A stretch of DNA of 44,199 nucleotides from Candidatus Anoxychlamydiales bacterium (GCA_011064875.1 JAAKFV010000004.1:1-44199); one strand, 5' to 3'; counted from the first letter of the stretch, positions 33,308-42,881 are shown. A program made the numbers and translations. Notes: a model not told the origin generated them from the sequence alone.

Positions 33308-33313
33308 ATTATA
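33308..33313 (-). promoter_or_regulatory. -10 box for the hisS operon
   Basis: Minus-strand TATAAT, 30 bases before the hisS ATG. The hexamer 17 bases further upstream (TTTTCT) is a poor -35, so support is limited. Confidence 0.35.
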
Positions 33314-33390
33314 GTAAGAAAAATAAAAAAAGAAAAGATTATAAAAAGATATTTCTATCCTTGAAAAATGAAAAATAAAAAAAAATTGAA

Positions 33391-33415
33391 ATATTTGATA
33401 TAAAGCCTCAAATAT
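33391..33415 (+). promoter_or_regulatory. inverted repeat upstream of the Asp-box gene
   Basis: ATATTTGA (33391-33398) and TCAAATAT (33408-33415) are perfect 8-base arms with a 9-base centre, about 40 bases before the ATG at 33454. No standard -35/-10 pair fits around it. It may be an operator or chance in A+T-rich DNA. Confidence 0.3.
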
Positions 33416-33453
33416 CATAGGCTAAATATCTTTAAAATTTTCTAGGAGACAAC

Positions 33454-34800
33454 ATGAAAAAGATATTTTTAGTTTTCTTTTGTTTAATCACAAATTTTAT
33501 TTTTGCAATTGATGTTAGCAATATTAGTAATGAAGAAAATTCTTTGACTAATTTACAAGTTGAGATGAATTCTTCTGGTCAAGCTATAGCTGCTTGGCAA
33601 AATAATAGGTATCATGAAAAATCTATAATTGAGTTTGCAACATCATCAGATTTTGGAAAAACTTGGAGTGAGCCTCAATTTATAGGAGAATCTACCAATA
33701 TTGAGAAATTAAAAATCATAATAAATGAATCTGATGAAATAATGTGTTTATGGGAAAAAGAAATTGATTATGACTATAGTATTTTAGAATTAGCAATCTC
33801 TTATGATTTTGGAAGAACTTGGACTATTACGCAATCAGATGAAATGAAGTATATCATGAATTATTCGATAAAAAATATTAATGATATTGTTTTTATAATA
33901 TGGGGAGAGTCGACAACATGTGAAAATAAAGGTATTTATATTAAAAAATCAACCGATTTTGGTAGAACATGGAAAAATATAAAATGTGTTGATGAAAATT
34001 CTTATTTTAAAATTTTTCTACATGAATCTGGACATTTTTTGATAGCTTGGGATGATTCTTTATGGGATAGTAAAACAAGTGCTTTTCAAAAATTAATCAA
34101 ATATTCTATTTCTAATAATTTCGGTGATGATTGGTCTGAGATAAAATCAATTAGTCTTAATACTAATGAAATAATTGACATTGAGCAATGTGCTATAGAT
34201 GATAATGGACATGTAATAATTATTTGGCTTGAAACTAAAAAAGATGATAATGGCGAATATTCAACAACCTTTCATTATTCTTATTCATCAGATAATACTA
34301 AGAGTTGGTCAGAACCAACAATTTTAGAAAAAGGACTACCTTCTGCAAGATTTTGGCATCCGAAGCTAACTTTAGATTCTTCAGGAAAAATGATTTTTAT
34401 TTGGCAAGCCGAGTCTGAAAATTATTATGAAGAAGGGGACTTTATTAAGGTAGCGATATCATCAGATTTTGGAAAAACCTGGGCTTCTTCTAAGATTATT
34501 TCAGATAAAGACTATCATTGTTGTGATCCTTTTATAAAGATAGATTCCAATGAGAATGTATTAGTAACATGGGTAGCACAAGATTTGTATTATTCAAGTA
34601 CTTTGCAAAGCAGATATTCTTCTGATTTTGGAATTAATTGGGATCCAATTATCGATCTATCTAATAAACAATTTATTTATCATGATCCAATAGTTGTGAA
34701 TTCAAAGGGCAAGGTAATACTTTTATGGAAACGATATTTAGAAAGAAAAAAGCAATATCAAAGAATTATATCTTCTGATTTTGGAAAAAGTTGGGAGTAA
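33454..34800 (+). CDS. secreted Asp-box (BNR-type) repeat protein, eight repeats
   Basis: A 448-residue protein with a clear signal peptide (residues 1-18, ending IFA). The whole mature part is eight repeats of about 52-55 residues. Each has a hydrophobic strand ending in Trp (such as AIAAWQ, MIFIWQ, VILLWK) and an Asp box S-x-D-x-G-x-x-W or close variant, at about 64, 116, 166, 220, 278, 336, 389 and 440 (SSDFGKTW, SYDFGRTW, STDFGRTW, SNNFGDDW, SSDNTKSW, SSDFGKTW, SSDFGINW, SSDFGKSW). Asp boxes occur in beta-propellers such as sialidases and sortilin. The sialidase arginine triad and RIP motif are not evident, so a binding or adhesive role is more likely than glycan cleavage. AGGAGA ribosome site; divergent from hisS. 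Confidence 0.88.
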   Translation: MKKIFLVFFCLITNFIFAIDVSNISNEENSLTNLQVEMNSSGQAIAAWQNNRYHEKSIIEFATSSDFGKTWSEPQFIGESTNIEKLKIIINESDEIMCLWEKEIDYDYSILELAISYDFGRTWTITQSDEMKYIMNYSIKNINDIVFIIWGESTTCENKGIYIKKSTDFGRTWKNIKCVDENSYFKIFLHESGHFLIAWDDSLWDSKTSAFQKLIKYSISNNFGDDWSEIKSISLNTNEIIDIEQCAIDDNGHVIIIWLETKKDDNGEYSTTFHYSYSSDNTKSWSEPTILEKGLPSARFWHPKLTLDSSGKMIFIWQAESENYYEEGDFIKVAISSDFGKTWASSKIISDKDYHCCDPFIKIDSNENVLVTWVAQDLYYSSTLQSRYSSDFGINWDPIIDLSNKQFIYHDPIVVNSKGKVILLWKRYLERKKQYQRIISSDFGKSWE

Positions 34801-34824
34801 ATTTTAGAATAAAAAAAATCTAAG

Positions 34825-34871
34825 GATCTATGTTTTGATAACGATTTCTTATCTTAACATAGATCTTTTTT
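34825..34871 (+). terminator. terminator after the Asp-box gene
   Basis: GATCTATGTT (34825-34834) pairs with AACATAGATC (34856-34865), followed by six T. The loop is 21 bases. It lies 24 bases after the stop codon and is preceded by an A-run, so it may act on both strands between convergent genes. Confidence 0.8.
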
Positions 34872-34885
34872 GTTCTTATGCTAGG

Positions 34886-35470
34886 TTAAATGAGTTCTAA
34901 AAGCTCATCTATAATAGATATCCAATGACTTAAATGAGAATTTATCGGATCTTTTTTATCTTCCAAATGAAGGTTTTGTAACATCTCCATATAAGGAAAA
35001 GGAACCCACGAATATCCCGCAAACTCAGATATATAATACCCTAGAGTAAATTCAGAGTTTTTAGGATAGTCATTTATCTCATCAATTATTTTTTTTATTA
35101 GATTTGTTGCTTTTTCATTTCTTAAAACATAGTAATCGTAATCTCTTAAAAATTTCATCCAAACAAAAGCAAAGTAATTTAAAAATTCAGGTTCTTGACA
35201 TAGATTTTTTTCTTTTAAAGAGTAAAGAGATTTTCTTATTGTTAATATCTCTTTATGCAGTGGAGTACCATCTAAATCTTTTGCTGTTTTTTTAGTAAAT
35301 GTATTTAAAATATTGGATAAAATCTTTAAAAAAGATAGATATACAAATAATTTTTTTGATACAGGTTTTTGAACTAAAGGCTTTTTATTTTTTTCTTCTT
35401 CCGTAGATGTTTTAATTTCAGGAATTCTCACATGTTCAAAAGGATCAACGGGTTTGGGGAAATCTACCAT
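34886..35470 (-). CDS. conserved-looking protein of unknown function
   Basis: A 194-residue soluble protein with no family I recognise. Residues 1-38 are Pro/Lys/Glu-rich and probably disordered (MVDFPKPVDPFEHVRIPEIK). The remainder is helical with many aromatic residues (EFLNYFAFVWMKFLRDYDYY; LGYYISEFAGYSWVPFPYME). No signal peptide. It converges on the Asp-box gene and is divergent from uhpC. Coding is supported by its well-formed composition and the absence of a longer frame on the other strand. Confidence 0.65.
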   Translation of the reverse strand: MVDFPKPVDPFEHVRIPEIKTSTEEEKNKKPLVQKPVSKKLFVYLSFLKILSNILNTFTKKTAKDLDGTPLHKEILTIRKSLYSLKEKNLCQEPEFLNYFAFVWMKFLRDYDYYVLRNEKATNLIKKIIDEINDYPKNSEFTLGYYISEFAGYSWVPFPYMEMLQNLHLEDKKDPINSHLSHWISIIDELLELI

Positions 35471-35555
35471 CTTTCAATAATTTTTTTGTTATATTTATTA
35501 TTTAAAACTTATATCCAAGAAAGTAGATGTGAGTAAAGCTATTTTTGTCATATTT

Positions 35556-35584
35556 TTGAAAAAAATTGACAAATCATGTATAAC
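35556..35584 (+). promoter_or_regulatory. candidate promoter for uhpC
   Basis: TTGAAA (35556-35561), a 17-base spacer and TATAAC (35579-35584) lie 66 bases before the GTG start. The TTGACA at 35566-35571 has no -10 at proper spacing. Confidence 0.5.
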
Positions 35585-35650
35585 TTGAGGTTGTTTTAGA
35601 TTAGTGTGAAATAAATAAATAATAATTTTAATAAAAAGATAGGAGATTTT

Positions 35651-36991
35651 GTGAGCGTATTAGATATCTTTAAGCCACCTCCTCATACTAAAGAAATTCA
35701 AGATCCGAAAATTGTAAAAAAGAAATATGCATACTGGCGAATTCGAACGTTCTATAGCATGTATATAGGTTACGCCTTTTTTTATCTCTCTAGAAAAAGC
35801 TTTACCTTTGCAATGCCTGCCATGGCTCTATCTTTAGGTCTCGATAAATCTCAGCTCGGTATGCTAGCGAGTATTTTAAATTTAACATATGGAGCTAGTA
35901 AATTTTTTAGCGGGATTATGTCGGATAGATCTAATCCTAGATATTTTATGGCTATTGGACTTATCTTAACCGGTATTTTTAATATATTTTTTGGGTTCTC
36001 ATCAACATTTGTTTTATTTGCAATATTTTGGGGACTAAATGGTTGGTTTCAAGGGTGGGGATGGCCTCCTTGTGGTAAACTTTTAACTCATTGGTACTCT
36101 CAATCAGAAAGAGGTCGATGGTGGAGTATTTGGAACACTTCACATAATGTTGGCGGAGCTTTAATTCCTCTTTTTGCTGCAGCTTTAGCTCAAACATTTG
36201 GTTGGCGATTCGCTATGTTTGGACCAGGGGTTATCTGTATATTTGCAGGGATATTTTTAATTAATAGATTAAGAGATACTCCAAGATCTCTTGGGCTTCC
36301 TACAATTGAAAAATATAAAAAAGATTACCCCTCAAAAAAGCATGAAAAATCAAGATATCAATTATCAACTAAAGAAATACTTTTGAAATATGTTTTGAAA
36401 AATAAATATATTTGGATTTTAGCTGTATCTTACTTTTTTATTTATATAATTCGCCAAGCTATAAATGATTGGACTTTAGTCTACTTAGTAGAAACCAAAG
36501 GCTATTCTTATATAGTTGCCGGAACATGTTTGTTTTGGTTTGAAATCGGAGGTTTTGTTGGAAGCTTAGCTGCTGGTTGGGGATCTGACTTTATCTTTAA
36601 GGGTAAAAGAGGCCCAGTAAATATTTTATTCACTTTAGGGGTTTTAATTAGTCTTTATTTAATGTGGAAATCTCCAGGTGGTGTTGTTCTTGTGCAATCT
36701 ATCTTAATATTTTTTATAGGTTTTTTTATTTTTGGCCCTCAAATGTTAATAGGAGTAGCTGCTGCTGAACTATCTCATAAAAAAGCAGTAGGTACTGCAA
36801 CAGGTTTTATAGGATGGTTTGCATATGTTGGTGCTGCTATGGCAGGAGCACCTCTCGGAGCTATGATTAAAAAACTCGGCTGGGAAGGCTTTTTTCTTAT
36901 CTTAACTGTATCTTCTATTCTAGCGCTTCTTTTCTTGCTTCCTCTTTGGAGAGTTAAAACAAACCCTCAACTTGAAGCAGATCAAGCATAA
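35651..36991 (+). CDS. uhpC: hexose-6-phosphate transporter (UhpC-like, MFS)
   Basis: A 446-residue major-facilitator protein of the organophosphate:phosphate antiporter family, with about twelve hydrophobic helices. Family features include FFYLSRKSFTFAMPAM (42-57), the loop GIMSDRSNPRYFMAIGL, and GWGWPPCGKLLTHWYSQSER, which is characteristic of UhpC/GlpT-type carriers. In C. trachomatis UhpC (CT544) takes glucose-6-phosphate from the host. Position between hisS and dnaE matches that genome. The start is GTG with an AGGAGA site 5 bases upstream; no ATG gives a better fit. The promoter at 35556-35584 is plausible. Confidence 0.95.
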   Translation: MSVLDIFKPPPHTKEIQDPKIVKKKYAYWRIRTFYSMYIGYAFFYLSRKSFTFAMPAMALSLGLDKSQLGMLASILNLTYGASKFFSGIMSDRSNPRYFMAIGLILTGIFNIFFGFSSTFVLFAIFWGLNGWFQGWGWPPCGKLLTHWYSQSERGRWWSIWNTSHNVGGALIPLFAAALAQTFGWRFAMFGPGVICIFAGIFLINRLRDTPRSLGLPTIEKYKKDYPSKKHEKSRYQLSTKEILLKYVLKNKYIWILAVSYFFIYIIRQAINDWTLVYLVETKGYSYIVAGTCLFWFEIGGFVGSLAAGWGSDFIFKGKRGPVNILFTLGVLISLYLMWKSPGGVVLVQSILIFFIGFFIFGPQMLIGVAAAELSHKKAVGTATGFIGWFAYVGAAMAGAPLGAMIKKLGWEGFFLILTVSSILALLFLLPLWRVKTNPQLEADQA

Positions 36992-37064
36992 ATTAATTTT
37001 TTTAATTTTTTTTTTGTTTCTAATTAAATTTCAAAAAGTTTTACATTGCTTAAAACTTTTCGTT

Positions 37065-37069
37065 GGAGG
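37065..37069 (+). promoter_or_regulatory. ribosome binding site deciding the start at 37079
   Basis: GGAGG lies 9 bases before ATG 37079. An upstream in-frame TTG at 37046 has no ribosome site and would place this GGAGG inside the gene, so the ATG is preferred. Confidence 0.7.
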
Positions 37070-37078
37070 CACAGAAAA

Positions 37079-37534
37079 ATGGTAAGAATTTCAGCAAATA
37101 TTGGGCATATAGAAATAATAAAAACTACAAAAAATCTAGAAGTAAATAAATCTCATCAGAAGATATTTAAGGATCATTTCTCTACATGCCCCAAAACATA
37201 TACTAAAGTTGAGGGAGTAATTTGGGATTCATCTCAAGATTTATCAATAGATGTAATTTTTTCAAATGCTAAAAAAAGCGGACAAATATTCACTGCTCTA
37301 GTTGATGAATTAGGTGAATATTTGAGCATAGATACTCTAGAAAGAAGTACGGGACTGGCTACATTTGATATGAAAGTTTCTCAAAAGCAAATCAAAATAA
37401 CAAAAAAGGTAACCCTTTTAGTAGCAAAACAATTAGAAGATAATTCAGTCTCAAATGCAAAAGTATATGAGCTTACAATATCCAATTTTAACCCACTGCC
37501 AATTAGTTCTTTGAAAGGAGTTGAAAGAGGTTAA
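37079..37534 (+). CDS. protein of unknown function between uhpC and dnaE
   Basis: A 151-residue protein from the ATG at 37079. No signal peptide or membrane helix; mixed alpha/beta character. It is rich in Lys and Ser/Thr, with one Cys (HFSTCPKTY, about residue 36). The body alternates short strands (VEGVIWDSSQDLSIDVIFSN; LATFDMKVSQKQIKITKKVT). I recognise no family. It follows uhpC by about 87 bases, and a strong promoter for dnaE lies after it, so it is probably expressed separately from dnaE. Confidence 0.65.
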   Translation: MVRISANIGHIEIIKTTKNLEVNKSHQKIFKDHFSTCPKTYTKVEGVIWDSSQDLSIDVIFSNAKKSGQIFTALVDELGEYLSIDTLERSTGLATFDMKVSQKQIKITKKVTLLVAKQLEDNSVSNAKVYELTISNFNPLPISSLKGVERG

Positions 37535-37567
37535 TATCATAATTTTTTTGAATTTTTCATATTCATC

Positions 37568-37596
37568 TTGATAGAGAATTTTTTTGCTTTTATACT
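37568..37596 (+). promoter_or_regulatory. sigma-70-type promoter for dnaE
   Basis: TTGATA (37568-37573), a 17-base spacer and TATACT (37591-37596) match the consensus well. Transcription would start near 37603, 26 bases before the dnaE ATG. Confidence 0.65.
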
Positions 37597-37628
37597 AACA
37601 AGAAGGATCAACTATAAAAATAAAAAAC

Positions 37629-40600
37629 ATGTCTTGGATTTCGCTGCATAACCATTCTAGATATTCAATATTAGATTCTACAATTGAAGCTAAAAAATTA
37701 GCAAAACTTGCAAAAGAAAATGATATGAAAGCTATCGCATTGACTGATAGCTATAATATGAGTGGAGCAATAGAGTTTTATAAAGCATGTATTGAGCTAG
37801 ATATAAAACCAATAATCGGCTGTGAAATCTGGGTAGCTAATGGATCTAGATTTGAGAAGAAAAGAAGATCGAATATTCCAATGGCTCATCCATTGGTTTT
37901 GCTTGTAAAAAATGAAATCGGATATAAAAATCTTTGCGCACTTTCATCAAAGGGTTATGTTGAAGGATTTTATTACTATCCAAGAATCGATAAAGATCTT
38001 CTAAAAGAACACTCTGAAGGATTGATCTGTTTATCTGGACCAGCAAATTCATCATTGAGTCATGCAATATTAAACTCTACAACAGATGAAATAGAAAAAG
38101 AAATTTCTTGGTTTTTAGATGTTTTTAAAGATGATTTTTATTTTGAAATTGAGCTACACCAAATGTCAGAAGATGATATTGAAAAAGACCAAATGAAAAA
38201 AGAGGCTTGGATTTATCAAAAACTTACCTCTTTTGTTGAAAAAGAGAAAAAATTAAAAGATGAATTTTTAAAATATTCTGATAAATATAATATCAAATGC
38301 GTAGCTACTAACGATGTTCACTACGAGAAAGGATCGGATTGGAAAGGTCATGAAATTTTATTAAATATAGCTTCTAATATTCCTTGTGAGATTTGGGAAA
38401 GAGACTCCAAAGGAATTCCGAGATATAAAATAGCAAACCCTAAAAGAAAAACCTACCCATCTCATGAATACTATTTTAAATCTCCAGATCAAATGCAAAA
38501 ACTATTTGAGGGATCTGAGATCTCATTAAAAAATACTATAGAAGTTGCTGATAAATGTAATTTTTCTTTCGATCTTAAAACTAAACATTACCCAGTTTTT
38601 TATCCTCCAGATTTAAAAGAGACAGATGATAGAGCTAAAAAAGCTGAAGAATATCTTTGGAAGTTATGCATAGATGCTATAGATAAAAGATACTCTGATG
38701 ATAAATTAAAAAATGTTAAAGAAAAATTCCCAGATGAAGATCCAAAAGCTATTATAGATAAAAGGCTAAAACATGAATTTGAGCTGATATCTTCTAAAGG
38801 TATGTGCGATTATTTTTTGATAGTTTATGATTTTATATCATGGGCAAAAAATAAAAATATTCCAGTAGGCCCTGGAAGAGGATCTGCTGCGGGATCTATA
38901 GTTTCATATTTAATCGGTATCACAGATATAGAACCTCTTAGATTTAATCTTTTCTTTGAAAGATTTATCAATCCAGAAAGAATTGCTTATCCTGATATTG
39001 ACGTCGATATCTGTATGGATAGAAGATCTGAAGTTATTGATTATACCGTTCAAAAATATGGAAAAGAAAAAGTAGCTCAAATAATTACTTTTGGAACTAT
39101 GAAAGCCAAAATGGCAATCAAAGATGTTGGAAGGGTTTTATCCGTTCCTTTATCTCATGTAAACAATATCGCAAAATTAGTTCCTGAAGATCCAAATATG
39201 ACACTTGAAAAAGCGATTCAAATAGATCCAGAACTAAAACAGATGTATGAAAAAGATAAAGATGCAAAAAGAATTATCGATATTGCAAAAACTATTGAAG
39301 GATCAATAAGAAATACATCTACCCATGCTGCTGGAATAATAATATCAGCAAAACCTTTGACTGATAATATTCCTATCTGTATTGCAAAAGATTCAGAGAT
39401 GGCCGTAACCCAATATTCAATGAAACCGGTGGAGGCTATTGGTCTTTTAAAAATAGACTTTTTAGGTCTTAAAACGCTCACTTGTATTCAAAAAGCATGT
39501 GCACTAGTTGAAAAAAATACCGGTAGAAAAATCGATTGGGAAAATTTGCCTTTAGACGATAAACCTACGTTTGATTTGTTAAATAAAGGAAAAACTCTTG
39601 GAATATTTCAGTTAGAATCTCAGGGAATTCAAGCACTCGCTAAACATCTTCATATCGATGTTTTTGAAGAAATCATAGCTGTAGAAGCTCTATATAGACC
39701 AGGTCCTATGGACATGATCCCATCTTTTATAAATAGAAAACATGGCAAAGAAAAAATTGAGATAGATCATCCTTTAATGAAAGATATCTTAAAAGAGACT
39801 TATGGTGTGATGATTTATCAAGAGCAAGTTATGCAAATAGCATCAACTTTGGCCGGATTCTCTCTTGGAGAAGGTGATGTTTTAAGAAGAGCGATGGGTA
39901 AAAAAGATCTAAAAGAGATGACAAATCAAAGACAAAAATTTGTATTAGGTGCTAAAAAAAATGGTATCGATGAGAGAATATCTGAAAATATTTTTAATAA
40001 AATAGAAAAATTTGCATCTTATGGATTTAATAAATCTCATGCGACAGCATATGCATTCATATCCTATGTGACAGCTTATTTTAAAGCTAATTACACCAAA
40101 GAGTGGCTCGCTGCTTTAATGACTTGTGATAGATATGATCTTTCTAAAGTTGCTAAATTTATAAGAGAGTGTAAATCCTTAAATATTGCAATTTTACCAC
40201 CAAGTGTTAATGAAGCTGAAGATGAGTTTATTTCTACGAAAGATGGTATTAGATTTGCAATGTCTGCAATTAAAGGTATTGGATCTAATGTAGTAGAAGC
40301 AATTGTCGAAGAGAGAAATAAAAATGGTTCTTATCAAAATCTTTTCGATTTTATTAAAAGAATAGATAAATCAAAAGTTGGTAAAAAAAATATAGAACTT
40401 TTAATTGATAGTGGAGGATTTGATTTTTCAACTTGGACTAGAGCTGAGATGAAAATAAGCGTAGAAAAAATGTATGATCAAGCAACAAAGGAACAAGCTG
40501 ATAAAGAAAAAGGTGTTATGAACCTTTTCTCTCTATTAAAAGAAGAAAAAGATAATTTTTCTCTTCCCCCAAAAATTTCTCATCAAATATCTCAAATACA

Positions 40601-41345
40601 AAAACTACTATTAGAAAAAGAACTTTTGGGTTTTTATCTAACCGGCCATCCTATGGATAAATACCAAGAGATTTTGAAAAAACTCAGCTGCGTTCCTTTA
40701 AAAGATTTAGAAAATTTTGAAAAAACTGTAGTTGTAAGATCGGCTTTTGTGATAGATGAAGTTAAATATAAAATTTCTAAAACTCAAAGAAAATTTGCAA
40801 TACTTACTATTTCAGATGGAATGGAAAGATATGAACTTCCTATTTGGCCAGAACTATATTCTCAAAAAACTTCACTTTTGCAAGAAAATCAATTAGTATA
40901 TGCTATCTTGCAAATTGAAAAAGTTGATAAAACTTTAAAATTGCAATGCAAATGGTTAGAAGATTTAAGCCTCGCCGATGATAAAATGATAAAATTCTGC
41001 GATGATGCTTTTGATAAATTTAAAAATAAGATAAATGGTTATGAGTTTAGAAAAAAAAGAAATGGTTTTATGAAAGATAAAAATGGATCTCAAAAAGAAA
41101 CAAATTTCATATCAAATATTAAAATTAGGCTAAATGCAAATGATATTCGCTTTTCTCAAATTCTAGAATTAAAAGAGATTTTTAGATCGAATCCAGGAAA
41201 GACAGCAGTTGAATTAGAATTTTTTAATGAAAATCAAAAAATAGGACTTTTGGAAATAGCATCAAATTTAAAAATTAATTTCCAAGCTGATTTTAAAAAT
41301 AAAATTTTAAATATTTCAGGGGTTGATGAGGTTATCTCTATTTGA
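37629..41345 (+). CDS. dnaE: DNA polymerase III alpha subunit
   Basis: The 1238-residue replicative polymerase subunit (CT545). The N-terminal PHP domain begins at once (SLHNHSRYSILDS; His7, His9). The family C palm has VGPGRGSAAGSIVSYLIGI (413-431) and the catalytic aspartates in YPDIDVDICMDRR (454-466). The FNKSHATAYAFISY region is conserved in DnaE, and a helix-hairpin-helix (MSAIKGIGSNVVEAIVEERN) and a C-terminal OB-fold follow. The ribosome site is weak (AAGAAGGAT, about 18 bases upstream), but the PHP motif fixes the start. A good promoter lies directly upstream. Confidence 0.97.
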   Translation: MSWISLHNHSRYSILDSTIEAKKLAKLAKENDMKAIALTDSYNMSGAIEFYKACIELDIKPIIGCEIWVANGSRFEKKRRSNIPMAHPLVLLVKNEIGYKNLCALSSKGYVEGFYYYPRIDKDLLKEHSEGLICLSGPANSSLSHAILNSTTDEIEKEISWFLDVFKDDFYFEIELHQMSEDDIEKDQMKKEAWIYQKLTSFVEKEKKLKDEFLKYSDKYNIKCVATNDVHYEKGSDWKGHEILLNIASNIPCEIWERDSKGIPRYKIANPKRKTYPSHEYYFKSPDQMQKLFEGSEISLKNTIEVADKCNFSFDLKTKHYPVFYPPDLKETDDRAKKAEEYLWKLCIDAIDKRYSDDKLKNVKEKFPDEDPKAIIDKRLKHEFELISSKGMCDYFLIVYDFISWAKNKNIPVGPGRGSAAGSIVSYLIGITDIEPLRFNLFFERFINPERIAYPDIDVDICMDRRSEVIDYTVQKYGKEKVAQIITFGTMKAKMAIKDVGRVLSVPLSHVNNIAKLVPEDPNMTLEKAIQIDPELKQMYEKDKDAKRIIDIAKTIEGSIRNTSTHAAGIIISAKPLTDNIPICIAKDSEMAVTQYSMKPVEAIGLLKIDFLGLKTLTCIQKACALVEKNTGRKIDWENLPLDDKPTFDLLNKGKTLGIFQLESQGIQALAKHLHIDVFEEIIAVEALYRPGPMDMIPSFINRKHGKEKIEIDHPLMKDILKETYGVMIYQEQVMQIASTLAGFSLGEGDVLRRAMGKKDLKEMTNQRQKFVLGAKKNGIDERISENIFNKIEKFASYGFNKSHATAYAFISYVTAYFKANYTKEWLAALMTCDRYDLSKVAKFIRECKSLNIAILPPSVNEAEDEFISTKDGIRFAMSAIKGIGSNVVEAIVEERNKNGSYQNLFDFIKRIDKSKVGKKNIELLIDSGGFDFSTWTRAEMKISVEKMYDQATKEQADKEKGVMNLFSLLKEEKDNFSLPPKISHQISQIQKLLLEKELLGFYLTGHPMDKYQEILKKLSCVPLKDLENFEKTVVVRSAFVIDEVKYKISKTQRKFAILTISDGMERYELPIWPELYSQKTSLLQENQLVYAILQIEKVDKTLKLQCKWLEDLSLADDKMIKFCDDAFDKFKNKINGYEFRKKRNGFMKDKNGSQKETNFISNIKIRLNANDIRFSQILELKEIFRSNPGKTAVELEFFNENQKIGLLEIASNLKINFQADFKNKILNISGVDEVISI

Positions 41346-41395
41346 CTTTTAATTGCTTTTTTTATAAATTATTATGTGAAATTTTAAGGAATTAA

Positions 41396-42310
41396 ATGAA
41401 ATTAATTAAATATTTTTTACTTAGTTGTTGTTTGCTATTTAGCCCGATTTATTCATATCAAGTAACTCCAAATCAAACGGCTTACGAATTTTTTACTCAA
41501 GCAAATCATGCTTTTGAAAAATCTGAGTGGATAGAAGTTATTAAATATTCAAAAATAATAATTCAAAAATTTCCAAATACATCTTTTACTAAAGATGCTC
41601 TTTACTATTTAGGAGTAGCATATTTCAATTTGAAAGATTATGAGATATCAAATAAATATTTTACTAGATATTTAAAAGATGATTTTAATCCTAAATATTT
41701 TGAAGAGACCATGCATTATAAATATTCAATTGCTCATTTTTTTAAAAATGGAGCAAAAAAAAGAATGTTTAACTGGAAAAAAGGACCTAAAGTTGTAGCA
41801 GCCGAAGAAGATGCAATATTGATATTTGATGAAATTATAGCTTCTATGCCAAATCATGAGATCGCTATTAGAGCTCTTTTTGCGAAATCCGAGCTTCTTT
41901 TCGATGATAATGAGTTCAAAGATGCTGTTTCATCTTTTGAGACCCTTATCGAAAGATTTGAAAAACATGAACTTGCTATCGAGAGTTTTATACAGATCCA
42001 AAAAGTCTATCTAAAACAGACGACATATAGGAAGCAAGATCCTAATGTTTTGGAATTTGCTAAATTAAATATCGAAAAATTTAAAGAGATGCATCCACTT
42101 GAAATTGAAAAAACTAAAGTTTTAGAAGATATGCTTCTTGAAATGAAAGAAAAATATGCGACTGGCTTTTTAGAAATAGCAGACTTTTATGAAAAGACCA
42201 AGAAAAATGATGCTGCTCTTTTATACTACTCAAAAATATTGGAGAGTTTTCCAGAAACTGAATCTGCAAAAATTGCTAAGTCTCGATCTGATAAATTACA
42301 TGAAAAATAG
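41396..42310 (+). CDS. BamD/YbgF-like TPR protein of the outer-membrane assembly type
   Basis: A 304-residue exported protein with a signal peptide (about residues 1-20, ending SYS/Y) and no clear lipobox. TPR repeats cover the mature part: TAYEFFTQANHAFEKSEWIE, SFTKDALYYLGVAYFNLKDY, FKDAVSSFETLIERFEKHEL and FLEIADFYEKTKKNDAALLY. The HYKYSIAHFF segment and overall order resemble BamD, which scaffolds the beta-barrel assembly complex. In C. trachomatis similar genes lie after dnaE (CT546-CT548). It overlaps the lptE-like gene by 11 bases. The AAGGA ribosome site fits the chosen ATG. Confidence 0.8.
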   Translation: MKLIKYFLLSCCLLFSPIYSYQVTPNQTAYEFFTQANHAFEKSEWIEVIKYSKIIIQKFPNTSFTKDALYYLGVAYFNLKDYEISNKYFTRYLKDDFNPKYFEETMHYKYSIAHFFKNGAKKRMFNWKKGPKVVAAEEDAILIFDEIIASMPNHEIAIRALFAKSELLFDDNEFKDAVSSFETLIERFEKHELAIESFIQIQKVYLKQTTYRKQDPNVLEFAKLNIEKFKEMHPLEIEKTKVLEDMLLEMKEKYATGFLEIADFYEKTKKNDAALLYYSKILESFPETESAKIAKSRSDKLHEK

Positions 42311-42881
42311 TTTTATATTTTTTTTTCTTCTTTTAACCTCTTGCGGTTATAATTTAGGAAGATCTCAAAATTCGGAAAGTGTTTCTATATCAGTTCCATA
42401 TATAGAAAAAGATCTATCTGGTCATTTCACATCAGAATTAATCAAAGAGCTTTCTTATTCTTCTAATTTAAAATATAAATATTCAAATTCTGATTATGTT
42501 CTGTGTGTGAAAATAGTTGATTCAAATACTTCTCAAATTGGTTATAAATATGATAGAAATAATGAAAATGTTAGACAAAATAATCTCAGGGCAACAGAGG
42601 GCAGACAAAAAATAACAGCGAGTGTTGAATTGATAGATAAGAGATCTAACTGTACAAAATTTGGTCCTTTCGAAGTATCAGCTAGCAGTGATTTTGATTA
42701 TGTAGATCCAGATTCTTTAAATGATCTATCATTTATAGATCCATTAGGCAATAGAACAACTGTTTTAGCCTTTTCTTTAGGACAATTAGAGTCTATTGAA
42801 AGTGCAAAAGAAGCTGCTGCAAAACCACTTTATGAAAAACTTTCAAAAAAAATTGTAGATGCTATTTCCGCTTATTGGTAA
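42300..42881 (+). CDS. LptE-like outer-membrane lipoprotein
   Basis: A 193-residue lipoprotein from the ATG at 42300. The N-terminus MKNSFIFFFLLLTSCGYNLG is a lipoprotein signal with lipobox LTSC (Cys15). The mature part has the LptE-type pattern: ESVSISVPYIEKDLSGHFTS, then ELIKELSYSSNLKYKYSNSD, and FGPFEVSASSDFDY. LptE plugs LptD and helps insert lipopolysaccharide into the outer membrane. An upstream start at 42189 would bury the signal peptide 37 residues into the protein and is rejected. The overlap with the bamD-like gene suggests translational coupling. It corresponds in place to CT548. Confidence 0.82.
   Translation: MKNSFIFFFLLLTSCGYNLGRSQNSESVSISVPYIEKDLSGHFTSELIKELSYSSNLKYKYSNSDYVLCVKIVDSNTSQIGYKYDRNNENVRQNNLRATEGRQKITASVELIDKRSNCTKFGPFEVSASSDFDYVDPDSLNDLSFIDPLGNRTTVLAFSLGQLESIESAKEAAAKPLYEKLSKKIVDAISAYW

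Noticed and set aside
35566-35571. Perfect TTGACA before uhpC
   Set aside because: No -10 hexamer at 16-18 bases; the TTGAAA/TATAAC pair fits better.
37046-37078. TTG start for the gene before dnaE
   Set aside because: The GGAGG ribosome site at 37065-37069 points to the ATG at 37079; nothing supports the TTG.
42189-42299. Upstream start for the LptE-like gene
   Set aside because: It would add 37 residues translated from the bamD-like gene in another frame and bury a perfect lipoprotein signal peptide.
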